Source of the DNA: Streptomyces sp. VRA16 Mangrove soil
Lineage (GTDB): Bacteria; Actinomycetota; Actinomycetes; Streptomycetales; Streptomycetaceae
Direction: 5' to 3'
NCBI RefSeq assembly: GCF_017377775.1
Contig: NZ_JAFVLN010000008.1
Coordinates: 248,001-312,000, forward strand
Length of the DNA: 64,000 nt
Within the stretch, counting starts at the first letter, position 1. Each line of letters starts with the position of its first letter. This document shows, piece by piece, positions 22,015-32,591 of this stretch. The position numbers and the translations under genes are program-made. The notes under the pieces are model-generated. The model had not been told where the DNA came from. It searched no databases and saw only the letters and a program-made list of their open reading frames with translations.

Positions 22015-23718
22015 TTAATCGGCGGGCAGGCCCGGAAGGCGCGGCGGAGGCAGTGGGCGCTGGTTCTGCTCCGCCTCTGTTTCCTCGCTCGCGGCACGCT
22101 CGTCCCGCGAGCGCTCCGCGGGCTCATTGCGAGCATCATCCTTTCGCGAGGTGCCGACCGAGCCGCGAGCGGGTGCGCCGACACGCTGCGTATGAGCCGC
22201 ATCGCCCGCGGCACCGTGCAGGAGACCCGCCCCTCTGGTCGCAGGCGGCTGATTCCGCCGCGTTTTGGATGCCTGGGGTTGCCCTCCAGCGACGCCGTCC
22301 GAGTGCGCAGGCAAACGTGCCCCGTCCGAGGCCGCCCCACGCCCTTGCGCGTACCCGGACCCGCGAGCGAAGTTTGCCCCCGCTCTCGGAGCTCCCTCCG
22401 CAGCAGCACCGCGGGCACCGGGCGTCGACTGAGTCGGGGTACCTCCGACCACCGTGCCTCTGGACGGCGCGGTCGCCGGACGACCTGCCTGCGGCGTGGT
22501 CGGACGGCCGCCGGAGATACCGTTGGCCGCCCGCCCAGGGCTGGCGCCCCCGGGCCCTCGGACTGATGAGGGAGCTCCACTCGGTGTCCCCTGCCGTCCC
22601 GACAGCCCCGGAACGCCTCTTCCCTGCGCCGTTCCACGGGGCGTGCCGGGCGCCCCAGTTTCGCCGGGGCTTGCCGGCGTGCCCAGGGGACCGCGTGGCC
22701 CGAAGGCGGACGGAGTTTTGGCAGCCCCTGCCCCGCGCGGTGGGACACCTGTGCGACTGGTCGCCCCACCGAAGACGGGCGGCGGTGCTCCCGTGGTCGG
22801 GGCGCTGAGCCCCGAGGTACCACCCTGCAGTGAAGGCGTTGCGGGAGGTGCTGTGGCCGGTACCGAGGGGGAGGGAAGCGTGCCGACCCGGTCGAGGGAG
22901 GTACCCGTACCTCCCGTGGTGAAGTCGGGCACCACCCGTGCCGCATGGGCAGTCGAGGGTGCGGACGCACTGGAGTTGCCATAGGCCAAGGATGAACTTC
23001 GCGATGCCTCGCCGATCGCAGCGGCGCCCACCGCGGCAACGCCGACTCCACCCACGACAGCGGCAGTTCCGGTGTCCTGCGACGAGTCGTAGACATCTTC
23101 GTCGCCGTCGACGATCTCCGGCACAAATCGAGTCGGCAACACCGGAAACTCCGGCGCCTTCAACGCCTCGATCTGCTCCGTAGACGCGTTGTACGACTGC
23201 GCCAGCTTCATCATCAGCTGGGCGGCCTCCGCCTGGTCGCCGCCGGCCTGTTTCTGGGCCGACTCCACCTCGGTGGTCGACGGGCCCCCGTCGTGGTTGC
23301 CGACGTCCGTCGCCTTGGCGGCATGCGCGTCGAGGACCTTCTGCGCCGCGAGGCTGGAGTCCTTCAAGGTCTCCAGCTGCGGCTTGACCTCGTGGAGGGT
23401 GTCCGCCGCGTGGCCGAGCCACTTGCCCGCCGTCTCGCTGTAGTCGCCCAGGCTCAGCGTCGCGAGCGAGGTCTCGTGGATCCACTTGCGGAAGGCGTCG
23501 CCGCCCTCGCCCTCCCACTCGACCGCCGTGCTGTGCGTCTTGAGGTCGTCGCCGATCTCCTTGATCGTGGTCGAGGCCTGCGTCAGCAGCCGTCCGAGAT
23601 CCGCCGCCGTCGCCCCGTTCGCCGGTTCGACCATCGCGTACAGGGCCTCCGGGGTGTGCGCGGCGAACCGGGCCGTCTTGGCCGCGCTCCACATGTGGGC
23701 GCCCCAACCGCCGCTCAT
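22015..23718 (-). CDS. PPE/WXG100-like protein with long Gly/Pro-rich tail
   Basis: 567 residues. The first 190 are helical (SAAKTARFAAHTPEALYAM...) and include a W-x-G turn (VEWEGEGG) and a second long helical hairpin, recalling WXG100/PPE-type proteins. A short hydrophobic stretch (TAAVVGGVGVAAVGAAAIG) separates them from about 330 residues rich in Gly, Pro, Ala, Thr and Arg. GGAGG lies 6 nt before the ATG. It is 20 nt upstream of the mycosin gene. It may be a secreted or wall-spanning substrate of a type VII system encoded elsewhere. There is no Sec signal. Confidence 0.68.
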   Translation of the reverse strand: MSGGWGAHMWSAAKTARFAAHTPEALYAMVEPANGATAADLGRLLTQASTTIKEIGDDLKTHSTAVEWEGEGGDAFRKWIHETSLATLSLGDYSETAGKWLGHAADTLHEVKPQLETLKDSSLAAQKVLDAHAAKATDVGNHDGGPSTTEVESAQKQAGGDQAEAAQLMMKLAQSYNASTEQIEALKAPEFPVLPTRFVPEIVDGDEDVYDSSQDTGTAAVVGGVGVAAVGAAAIGEASRSSSLAYGNSSASAPSTAHAARVVPDFTTGGTGTSLDRVGTLPSPSVPATAPPATPSLQGGTSGLSAPTTGAPPPVFGGATSRTGVPPRGAGAAKTPSAFGPRGPLGTPASPGETGAPGTPRGTAQGRGVPGLSGRQGTPSGAPSSVRGPGGASPGRAANGISGGRPTTPQAGRPATAPSRGTVVGGTPTQSTPGARGAAAEGAPRAGANFARGSGYAQGRGAASDGARLPAHSDGVAGGQPQASKTRRNQPPATRGAGLLHGAAGDAAHTQRVGAPARGSVGTSRKDDARNEPAERSRDERAASEETEAEQNQRPLPPPRLPGLPAD

Positions 23719-23755
23719 GCCATGCCTCCGTTGTCGTCCGCGTTGCCGTACCGCA

Positions 23756-24223
23756 TCACAGTCCGCCCGCCTCGCCGTCCGTCGGCTTGGGAGCCGGCTC
23801 GTCCTTGCCCGTGGCGGGCTTGTCCCCGGCGGGCTTGCCCGCGGCGGGCTGCGTCAGGGCGTTCGCCTCGCTCCTGATGCGGCGCAGTCGGGCCGCCACC
23901 TCGTGGTCGAGGTTGTGATAGCCGGTCTTCGCCGCGTCCACCGTGACGACCAGGCTCTCGATCTGCAGCGCCAGCATCTTGGACAGGTTCTCCAACTGGC
24001 TGTGCACCTGCGTGTACGCGGAGTGCAGCGCGTCCGCCTCGTCAAACGAGCCAAGGCGCCCGGTGGGCATCGTCCCGTTCGCGATCGTCTTCGGTGCCGC
24101 CTGCGAGGACTCCAGGTCCTTCAGCAGGCCGTCGACCCGTCGTTTGAAGGCCGACAGCGTCTCGCTCTCGACCCGCAGCGCCTGCACCGCGGCGGCCCCG
24201 CCGCCCCCGCTGTCCGGAATCAC
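23756..24223 (-). CDS. ESX-like small helical protein, first gene of the operon
   Basis: 155 residues from a GTG with GGGGGAGGAG 9 nt upstream, a much better site than the ATG 57 bases earlier. Residues 10-130 are predicted helical with heptad-like leucines (VESETLSAFKRRVDGLLKDLE, QLENLSKMLALQIESLV), and the tail is a charged proline/lysine stretch. Size, position at the head of the operon and helical character fit an ESX-type partner protein, although no W-x-G is present. A 190-bp upstream gap should hold the operon promoter. Confidence 0.6.
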   Translation of the reverse strand: MIPDSGGGGAAAVQALRVESETLSAFKRRVDGLLKDLESSQAAPKTIANGTMPTGRLGSFDEADALHSAYTQVHSQLENLSKMLALQIESLVVTVDAAKTGYHNLDHEVAARLRRIRSEANALTQPAAGKPAGDKPATGKDEPAPKPTDGEAGGL

Positions 24224-24414
24224 GGCCGCAGTCTCCTCCCCCGTCCGCACCGGCCACCGCGACCGGGCTGTCGTTCCCATCTGTAACAGAGGCAACCTCA
24301 GCACGGTATCGAGGGCCGCTGACAGGCACAAAGCCTTGACGAGCGCGGACCGGCTATGTGGCCGGAAAGTGTCCCGCGCACGCAGTCAGGGACGCAGCGT
24401 GACTCCGGTTCGGT

Positions 24415-24612
24415 TCAGAGCAGGTGGTCGGCCTTTCCCGCCTTGATGTCCGAGATCAGTGCGCGGAGCGCGTCCCGCGAGTCGGTGACGTAGGTGTCCT
24501 CGGACCCGGCCACGGCGATGTAGGCGTTACCGACCGCGTCGACGCCGAGGCGGAAGCAACTCGCCCCCTCGCCGCAGAAGGGGTTCTCCCAGGTGATGCC
24601 GTTGCCCTCCAT
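24415..24612 (-). CDS. DUF397 domain protein
   Basis: 65 residues. The start with GAGGAG 7 nt upstream (MEGNGITWENP) is preferred to one 15 bases earlier. The sequence carries the DUF397 pattern: a short N-terminal motif, a cysteine (GASCFRLGV), then DTYVTDSRDALRALISDIKAG, in which D-S-R is typical. DUF397 proteins are encoded in large numbers in Streptomyces beside XRE-DUF5753 regulators and act as their small partners; in the Scr1/Scr2 pair they influence antibiotic production. It lies 11 nt downstream of that regulator gene. Confidence 0.88.
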   Translation of the reverse strand: MEGNGITWENPFCGEGASCFRLGVDAVGNAYIAVAGSEDTYVTDSRDALRALISDIKAGKADHLL

Positions 24613-24623
24613 CAAGAAGCTCC

Positions 24624-25475
24624 TCACAGGTGGATAGCGATGTCGTAAATGAAGTCGCGTGACGCGTCGGGTGACAGCGCGATGCGCTCCATCCAGTCCA
24701 GATGCGCTCGGTACTTCGACAACTGCGCCTCCTCGCCCAGGAATTCCGGCCCATGGGAGCTGTCCACCTGCACCGTGTCCAGTTGAGGCACCACGCCCTC
24801 CAGATAGTTCACGGTCTGCCCCGCCCCCGGAAAGGCCCCTGCCTCGAAGGTGACGATGCGCACGTCGATGTGGTCGTGCTCGGAGACGGCCATGAGGTGT
24901 TCAAGCTGGCTTCGCGCAATGCGCGGTCCGCCGAACTGCATCCGCAATGCGGCCTCATGGATGACACACACGTACTCCGTCGGGTTCGGGCCATCGATGA
25001 TCTGCTGGCGCTCCACTCTGTAGGCGAGGCGCAGCGCCACCTCCTGATCGGGCAGAGGAGGAAGGACGACCCGGAACAGTTCCAGCGCGTGGTCACTGGT
25101 CTGCAGCAGGCCGGGGATGTGCGCGGTGTGCGCGGTACGCATCCGGGTGGCATACGACTCGAGTTCCGCGATGTCCAGGAGGCCCGGCGAGAGCGATCCC
25201 CGGTAACGCTCCCACCAGCCACGTCCGTTGGGGCGGGCCATGCCGACCAGCCCGTCGACGTAGGCCTGATCCGAGCAGTCGCAGTTGCAGGCCAGCGTTC
25301 GCAACCGTTCGGGGCTGATGGTTCGAATCCCGGTCTCTATGTTGGAGATCTTCGCCCGGTCGAGGCCCAGCAGGCCTGCGGCCTGGTCAGCCGACATCCC
25401 AGCAGCCGTGCGCATCTTGCGCAGCTCGCCGCCCAGGCGGCGCTGGCGCTGCGTAGGAGTAGTCCTCGGTGGCAT
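24624..25475 (-). CDS. XRE family regulator with DUF5753 domain (Scr1-like)
   Basis: 283 residues. An N-terminal HTH of Xre/Cro type (about residues 14-68: LGGELRKMRTAAGMSADQAAGLLGLDRAKISNIETG) is followed by the DUF5753 effector domain, with the recognisable LDIAELESYATRMRTAHTAHIPGLLQT and LRMQFGG segments. It is divergent from a small HATPase and upstream of DUF397, the standard three-gene Streptomyces cassette. The regulator probably acts on this divergent promoter and is modulated by the DUF397 protein. Confidence 0.92.
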   Translation of the reverse strand: MPPRTTPTQRQRRLGGELRKMRTAAGMSADQAAGLLGLDRAKISNIETGIRTISPERLRTLACNCDCSDQAYVDGLVGMARPNGRGWWERYRGSLSPGLLDIAELESYATRMRTAHTAHIPGLLQTSDHALELFRVVLPPLPDQEVALRLAYRVERQQIIDGPNPTEYVCVIHEAALRMQFGGPRIARSQLEHLMAVSEHDHIDVRIVTFEAGAFPGAGQTVNYLEGVVPQLDTVQVDSSHGPEFLGEEAQLSKYRAHLDWMERIALSPDASRDFIYDIAIHL

Positions 25476-25742
25476 GGCTCCCCTTTCCCGCGTGCGTCAG
25501 CAGTCTGCCGCGAAGCCCCCCTCCCGATCCACGTACGGGTCAATTTCACGATCGAGGTGGCAATTGAACCAAGCGAGACCTTACAGTCAGTAACGCACAA
25601 GCTACACACGGCAGTTGGCAGTGCATCGCGCAGGCCTGCCCGCACCCTCCTGCCCTGGGAGAGGTGGGCCCGCGCCAGGGAGACGAGCCACCGGCTGCCG
25701 CGGCATTCACCCTTCACCACCCCATACGCAAGGGAGTTCGCC

Positions 25743-26255
25743 ATGCCCGCAACCACCACACCCACCGGTCCCGTCGCCTGCCCGCCACGCCCCGACGACC
25801 GACCGCCCTCCCCCGACAGCCTCGCCTACAGCGTCACCCTCCCCGCGGCCCTCAGCTCACCCGCCCTCGCCCGCGCGGCGACCCGTGCCTTTCTCACCGC
25901 TCACCGCCTCGGCGACATCCTCGACCCCGCCCTTCAGGCGGTCGGTGAACTCACGGCGGCCGCCTGCATGTTCGCCCCGGGCGCCGACATCTACGTATCG
26001 CTGCGCCAGCGCGACGGCGCGCTGCGCGTCACCGTCCACGACGGCCACCCCGTCCACGCCAACCGACACCTCGCCGCGGCCTGCGACACCCGGCGCCGCG
26101 CCGCCCTCCGGCTCCTCGCCTGCGTGGTCCGGGCCTGCGACGGCGACTGGGGATTCGGTGCCGCGCACGCCCCCTCCGGAGGGACCCGGATGTGGGCGAC
26201 TCTGCCCCTGGCCGGCGCGACGGCGTACGGCGCGGCAGTTCCCCAGGGGGAATGA
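25743..26255 (+). CDS. Small histidine-kinase-like ATPase (anti-sigma type)
   Basis: 170 residues with a degraded GHKL ATPase fold: helix ALQAVGELTAAACMFA at the N-box position (the usual E-L-xx-N is changed to E-L-TAA), LRVTVHDGHP at the G1 box and the Gly-rich GTRMWATLPL at the end. Such proteins accompany XRE/DUF397 pairs. The loss of the N-box asparagine suggests it may bind nucleotide poorly. The ATG has AAGGGAG about 7 nt upstream. The last genes of this cassette face a convergent amino-acid permease with only 20 bp between. Confidence 0.8.
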   Translation: MPATTTPTGPVACPPRPDDRPPSPDSLAYSVTLPAALSSPALARAATRAFLTAHRLGDILDPALQAVGELTAAACMFAPGADIYVSLRQRDGALRVTVHDGHPVHANRHLAAACDTRRRAALRLLACVVRACDGDWGFGAAHAPSGGTRMWATLPLAGATAYGAAVPQGE

Positions 26256-26275
26256 ACCGCGCCGCCTCTCACCGG

Positions 26276-27688
26276 TTACGCCTGCGCGTCCTCCGGCACC
26301 GACACCAGCCACCGCGTGTCCTTGCGCGGCCGCAGGTAGAAGGCCCAGTACAGGGTCGCCGCCGCCGTGATGCCGCCGGTCCAGAGCAGGTACGTGACGT
26401 CCTGCTCGACCAGGATGTACGCCATCACCGCGATCAGCAGGACCGGGACCGCCGGCCACAGCGGCATGCGCCAGGCCGACGTCTCGCGGTGGGAGCCGCG
26501 GCGGGACAGGAGGGCGGCCACGGCCACCAGGAGGTACATGCCGGTCACCGAGACGCCCGTCACGCCGTACAGGGTGTCGAGGTTGACGAAGCAGAGGGCC
26601 GCGCCGGGGACGCCGACGACCAGCGTCGCGACCCAGGGGGAGCCGAAGCGGCCGAGCTTGGCCAGGCCGCGGTTGACCGGCTCGGGCCACGCCTTGTCGC
26701 GGGCCGAGGCGAACAGGACGCGGGAGTTCTGGATGACCATGACGATGCCCGCGTTGATGATCGCGAGGGCGACGCAGAGGGAGACGAAGGTGCCGACCGC
26801 CGAGTTCGACCAGGCCTCGACCATGCCGCTGATGTCACCGGACGACAGGGCGGCCAGGTCCGGGGCGCCCATCGTGATCGCCGCGACCGGGACGAGGATG
26901 ATCACCGTGGAGATGGCGAGCGTGGCCAGGACGGTGCGGGCCACCGACTTGCGGGGGTTCTCCAACTCCTCGGAGAGGTAGACGGCCGTCGAGAAGCCCT
27001 GGGTGACGAAGAGGGCGATGGCGAGTCCCGAGACCACCAGCATCGCCGTGACCGTGTCCTTGTGGCCGCCGTCGCCCGCGACCTGCATGGAGACGAGGGA
27101 AGCCGCGCCGCGCTCGGAGTGCGCGAAGCCGAGGACCGCCACGACGGCCGCCGCGATGACCTCCAGGACCAGGAAGATGCCGGTGATCCAGGCGTTGGCG
27201 CGGAGGTCCAGCAGACCCGCGAGCGTGGCCAGGAGCATCACGCCCGCGCCCGCCACCGACGGGTCGAGGTGGACCAGCGGTGCCAGATAGTCCGCCGTGC
27301 CCATCGCGATCACCGGCGGGACGATCATCACCACCAGGAGGGAGAGCACGAAGACCAGCCAGCCGGCCAGGCGGCCCGCGAGCGTGGTGACCATCGCGTA
27401 CTCGCCGCCCGCGCTGGGGATGAGGGTGCCCAGCTCCGAGTAGCAGAACGCGACGCCGATGCAGAGCAGGGAGCCGATGGCGATGGTGAGGGCCGTCGCC
27501 GTGCCGAGGTCGCCGAACAGGTCGGGGACGACGACGAAGAGCGTGGAGGCGGGCGTCACGCACGAGAGCGTGAGCAGGGTGCCGCCGACGACGCCGATGG
27601 AACGCTTGAGCTTCTGCGGGCCTTGAGGGGACGCGCCGGGCGCCGTCAGGTCCTCGGGGACGACGGTCGGGCGAAGCGTGTCGGTCAT
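26276..27688 (-). CDS. APC family amino acid/polyamine permease
   Basis: 470-residue membrane protein with about 12 hydrophobic segments. The first carries the APC signature GVVGGTLLTLSCVTPASTLFV, and SAGGEYAMVTTLAGRLAGWL follows in the third. It would import an amino acid or amine by proton symport; the substrate is not evident. The start MTDTLRPTV is the first in the conserved part; the frame continues about 270 bp upstream with no support. It is monocistronic, with a 509-bp upstream region that holds two perfect palindromes. Confidence 0.9.
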   Translation of the reverse strand: MTDTLRPTVVPEDLTAPGASPQGPQKLKRSIGVVGGTLLTLSCVTPASTLFVVVPDLFGDLGTATALTIAIGSLLCIGVAFCYSELGTLIPSAGGEYAMVTTLAGRLAGWLVFVLSLLVVMIVPPVIAMGTADYLAPLVHLDPSVAGAGVMLLATLAGLLDLRANAWITGIFLVLEVIAAAVVAVLGFAHSERGAASLVSMQVAGDGGHKDTVTAMLVVSGLAIALFVTQGFSTAVYLSEELENPRKSVARTVLATLAISTVIILVPVAAITMGAPDLAALSSGDISGMVEAWSNSAVGTFVSLCVALAIINAGIVMVIQNSRVLFASARDKAWPEPVNRGLAKLGRFGSPWVATLVVGVPGAALCFVNLDTLYGVTGVSVTGMYLLVAVAALLSRRGSHRETSAWRMPLWPAVPVLLIAVMAYILVEQDVTYLLWTGGITAAATLYWAFYLRPRKDTRWLVSVPEDAQA

Positions 27689-27932
27689 GGAGCGGTTCCG
27701 ATCGACTCGTGAGGCAGAGGGTTCGGGCGGGAGCGCTATCGCCTCCGAAGGCTGGTCAGGCTGATGAGGATGAGGGGTGTGCATCGCTCCCGGCCGGTTA
27801 TCGAACATCGCCGATAACCGGAACGTCAACGGCCGTTTCCCTACGGAATCCGTACGCGCCGCCCTCGCCAACCGCCCTCTCATCTTTAGCTGTTCGCAAA
27901 GTCGGCCGACTTCTGCATAGCGATCTCGAAAG

Positions 27933-27955
27933 TTGACCTTGTTATCCAAGGTCAA
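27933..27955. promoter_or_regulatory. Perfect inverted repeat TTGACCTTG-N5-CAAGGTCAA
   Basis: Two 9-bp arms with a TTATC centre, about 245 bp from the start of each divergent gene. The left arm contains a -35-like TTGACC and the right arm the same on the other strand. It is a strong candidate for a repressor operator that covers both promoters. No regulator gene is adjacent. Confidence 0.55.
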
Positions 27956-28034
27956 GTGGGCGGCCCGCCTGCAGCACCCGATTCATCCCGTGTGCACGGG
28001 AACCGCAGCCGCCCCCGCGAGATTCATCGAAAGT

Positions 28035-28051
28035 TGTCCGGAGTCCGGACA
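28035..28051. promoter_or_regulatory. Palindrome TGTCCGGA-G-TCCGGACA
   Basis: A perfect 8-bp inverted repeat around a single G, 147 bp before the lipoprotein start. The core GTCCG...CGGAC recurs with a 6-nt centre in the iolC/iolE promoter (35604-35619), so one regulator family might read both; this is a weak link. Confidence 0.4.
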
Positions 28052-28197
28052 GCCGACCCGTCCCGGTCGCACCCCGATCGACCGGTTTGTCCGTCGAGAT
28101 GTGTTCATGCGCCCCGTCCCGCTAGAGTCCGCCCCTCATCGGACACACAGAGAACGCACAGCGGTACAAACAGCGGTACAAGGGGTGGGTTGAACAC

Positions 28198-29043
28198 ATG
28201 AAGCAGCTGAGGACCGCGGTCTGGGCGGGCATCGCCGTCGCCGCGCTGACCGCGACCAGCGCGTGCAGCGCGGAGACCGCCAAGAAGACGGCCGACGCGG
28301 TCGGGCACGCCGGTTCGGTCATGGCGGCGCTCACGCGCGCCTCCGACAAGGCGTCGAAGCTCGGCTCCGCCGAGGTCGAGACGGTCACGCGGCTCGACGC
28401 GACGGGCGGCAAACCGGTCTCCATGAACGGCACCTACTCGTGGGGCGGCGGCGCCGCGATGGACGTCGAGATGGACACCGCGAACGCCCAGATGACAAGC
28501 CTGCAGAACGACCCGACCATGCAGGTCAAGATGGTCGACGGGGCCTATTTCTACGAGATCGACCCCCAGCCGCGCGGCCCCCTCGCGGGCAAGCACTGGA
28601 TGCGTATCGACGTCTCCGCCGTGATGGGGCAGGCGGGCGCCGACAACATCGCGAACAACGCCGACCCGACCGCGGGCCTGCGCTACATCGGCGCTTCCAA
28701 GAACGTGCGGGAGATCGGCGAGCAGACCGTCCGCGGCAAAAAGACCACGCACTACCGGGGCAGCGTGGGGGCGGAGCAGATCAAGGACTCCAAGTTCACG
28801 GCACAGGAGAAGAAGGCCGCCCTCAAGGCCCTGAACTCCAGCGGCGGGAAGATCACGTGTGACGTCTGGGTCGACGGCCAGGACCTGCCCGTGCGCATGA
28901 AGCAGCAGGGCGGCGGCATGACCGTGACGATGGACTTCCTGAAGTTCGGCGCCACGAAGCCGATCACCGCCCCGCCCGCCTCCGACACCGGCGACCTCAC
29001 CGACGAGGTCAAGAAGCAGCGGGACCAGTCGCTGGGGCAGTGA
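28198..29043 (+). CDS. LppX/LprG-like lipoprotein
   Basis: 281 residues. The signal peptide ends in a lipobox at TSAC (cysteine about residue 23). The mature part is beta-rich and resembles LppX_LprAFG lipoproteins: KASKLGSAEVETVTRL, a central HWMRIDVSA, GLRYIGASKNVREIGEQTVRGKKTTHYRGSV, and a final DVWVDGQDLPVRMKQ. Mycobacterial relatives bind and move lipids at the outer surface. Start ATG; a short G-rich stretch precedes it. It is followed by a long perfect hairpin terminator. Confidence 0.82.
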   Translation: MKQLRTAVWAGIAVAALTATSACSAETAKKTADAVGHAGSVMAALTRASDKASKLGSAEVETVTRLDATGGKPVSMNGTYSWGGGAAMDVEMDTANAQMTSLQNDPTMQVKMVDGAYFYEIDPQPRGPLAGKHWMRIDVSAVMGQAGADNIANNADPTAGLRYIGASKNVREIGEQTVRGKKTTHYRGSVGAEQIKDSKFTAQEKKAALKALNSSGGKITCDVWVDGQDLPVRMKQQGGGMTVTMDFLKFGATKPITAPPASDTGDLTDEVKKQRDQSLGQ

Positions 29044-29062
29044 TCGCCCCGGACCACGCGGG

Positions 29063-29106
29063 AAGGCGCCCCGGCCGTCGTGAGACGACGACGGCCGGGG
29101 CGCCTT
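29063..29106. terminator. Strong bidirectional hairpin terminator
   Basis: A 19-bp perfect stem (left arm AAGGCGCCCCGGCCGTCGT) with a 6-nt loop, flanked by AA and TT at its ends. It lies between the convergent lipoprotein and iolA genes and would stop transcription from both sides. Confidence 0.88.
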
Positions 29107-29124
29107 CGCGCGGGTACGGCGGGC

Positions 29125-30642
<1,518 letters not shown>

Positions 30643-30680
30643 GTGGGCAACTCCTGTTGTGACAGTTACGTCCGGTGGTT

Positions 30681-32591
30681 CTAGAGGTGGCGGCGGCGTG
30701 CGGTGACGTGCCGCTCGTACTCCTCGCGGGCCTTGGCGGTCGACGGCGAACGGTCGGCGTCGGACGTCTCGGCCACGGGCACATCCCACCACGCCTGTGC
30801 CGGGGGCGGGCCCGACACTGTGTCTGCCGTTTCGGTCTCGACGTAGACACATGTGGGGCGGGTCGCTCCGCGGGTGGCCGCGAGTGCCTCGCGCAGCTCA
30901 CGGACGGTCTTCGCGCGGTGCACGTCCATGCCGAGGCTGGCCGCGTTGGCGGCGAGGTCGACGGGGAGCGGGGCGCCCGTGTACCCGGCCGCGCCCTGTA
31001 CCGGATACCGGTACTGCGTGCCGAAGCCCTCCGCGCCGACGGACGCGGACAGGCCGCCGATGGACGCGTACCCGTGGTTCTGGAGCACGACGACCTTGAC
31101 CGGGATGTTCTCCTGCACCGCCGTGACCAGCTCGGTCGGCATCATCAGGTACGTGCCGTCGCCGACCAGCGCCCACACCGGGCGTCCGGGCGCGGCGAGA
31201 GCGACGCCGAGGGCGGCCGGGATCTCGTAGCCCATGCAGGAGTAGCCGTACTCGACGTGGTACTGGTCGCGCGAGCGGGTGCGCCACAGCTTGTGCAGAT
31301 CGCCGGGGAGGGACCCGGCCGCGTTGATGAGGATGTCGTCGCCGGACACCAACTCGTCCAGAACGCCCAGGACTTGGGCCTGTGTCGGGCGTACGAGGTC
31401 GTCGTCGGCGGCGTAGCAGGCGTCGACGCGGTGCTCCCAGCGCTCCTTGTCGTCCGTGTACGCGGTGACGTGGGCGGGCTCGGCCCGGTACCGCTCGCCG
31501 AGTGCCTCGCCGAGCGCGGTCAGCCCCTCGCGGGCGTCGGCCACCAGGGGCAGCGCGGCCAGCTTGTGCGCGTCGAAGGCGGCGATGTTCAGGTTCAGGA
31601 AGCGGACGCCCGGGCCCGCGAAGAGGGTGGCGGAGGCCGTGGTGAAGTCGGTGTAGCGGGTGCCGACTCCGATGACCAGGTCGGCGGTGCGGGCCAGCTC
31701 GTTCGCGGTCGCGGTGCCGGTGTGGCCGATGCCGCCGACGTCGGCCGGGTGGTCGTACGGGAGCGAGCCCTTGCCGGCCTGCGTGGACGCGACCGGGATC
31801 CCGGTGGCGTCGGCGAAGGCGGCCAGTGCCTGCTCGGCGCCGCTGTGGTGGACGCCGCCGCCCGCGACGATCAGCGGACGCCGGGCCTGCTTCAACGCCC
31901 TTACCGCTGCCGCGAGTTCGGTGGCGTCGGGGGCCGGGCGGCGTACGCCCCACACCCGCTCGGCGAAGAACTCCTGCGGCCAGTCGTACGCCTCCGCCTG
32001 GACGTCCTGCGGCAGCGCGAGCGTGACGGCTCCGGTGTCGACGGGGTCGGCGAGGACCCGCATCGCCTGGAGCGCGGCGGGGATCAGCTGCTCAGGGCGG
32101 GTGATCCGGTCGAAGTACTTCGACACCGGCCGCAGGCAGTCGTTGACGGACACGTCGCCCGCGTACGGGACTTCGAGCTGCTGGAGCACTGGGTCGGCGG
32201 GGCGGGCCGCGAACACGTCGCCGGGGAGGAGGAGGACGGGGAGGTGGTTGACGGTGGCGAGGGCGGCACCGGTCACCAGGTTCGTCGCGCCGGGGCCGAT
32301 GGAGGTGGTGACGGCGTGGGCGGACAGGCGGTCGCTCTGCCGGGCGTATCCGACGGCCGCGTGCACCATCGCCTGCTCGTTGCGGCCCTGGTGGAACGGC
32401 ATGTCGTCGGCGTACTGGAGCAGTGCCTGGCCGAGCCCGGCGACGTTGCCGTGGCCGAAGATGCCCCAGGTGCCGGTGATCAGGCGCTGCCGGACGCCGT
32501 CGCGCTCCGTGTACTGGCGGGAGAGGAAGCGGACGAGGGCCTGCGCCGTGGTGAGACGCACGGTCGCTGTCGTAGCTGCCGTCGGGGTCAT
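30681..32591 (-). CDS. iolD: 3D-trihydroxycyclohexane-1,2-dione acylhydrolase
   Basis: 636-residue thiamine-diphosphate enzyme that opens the inositol-derived ring to 5-deoxyglucuronate. The N-terminal TPP-fold domain starts LTTAQALVRFLSRQYTERDGVRQ; the C-terminal TPP-binding segment is GDGTYLMMPTEL...VVVLQNHGYASIG. The length is normal for IolD. The ATG overlaps the iolB stop (ATGA), with GGAGGG 6 nt upstream. It acts before IolB in the pathway although encoded after it. Confidence 0.94.
   Translation of the reverse strand: MTPTAATTATVRLTTAQALVRFLSRQYTERDGVRQRLITGTWGIFGHGNVAGLGQALLQYADDMPFHQGRNEQAMVHAAVGYARQSDRLSAHAVTTSIGPGATNLVTGAALATVNHLPVLLLPGDVFAARPADPVLQQLEVPYAGDVSVNDCLRPVSKYFDRITRPEQLIPAALQAMRVLADPVDTGAVTLALPQDVQAEAYDWPQEFFAERVWGVRRPAPDATELAAAVRALKQARRPLIVAGGGVHHSGAEQALAAFADATGIPVASTQAGKGSLPYDHPADVGGIGHTGTATANELARTADLVIGVGTRYTDFTTASATLFAGPGVRFLNLNIAAFDAHKLAALPLVADAREGLTALGEALGERYRAEPAHVTAYTDDKERWEHRVDACYAADDDLVRPTQAQVLGVLDELVSGDDILINAAGSLPGDLHKLWRTRSRDQYHVEYGYSCMGYEIPAALGVALAAPGRPVWALVGDGTYLMMPTELVTAVQENIPVKVVVLQNHGYASIGGLSASVGAEGFGTQYRYPVQGAAGYTGAPLPVDLAANAASLGMDVHRAKTVRELREALAATRGATRPTCVYVETETADTVSGPPPAQAWWDVPVAETSDADRSPSTAKAREEYERHVTARRRHL

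Larger units (their letters stand above)
27689..28197. other. Large divergent intergenic region
   Basis: 509 bp without a credible gene, between the APC permease and the LppX-like lipoprotein, which diverge. Notable contents are two perfect palindromes listed separately (27933-27955 and 28035-28051). GC drops around 27885-27950 (CATCTTTAGCTGTTCGCAAA and onward), consistent with promoter sequence. Confidence 0.6.
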
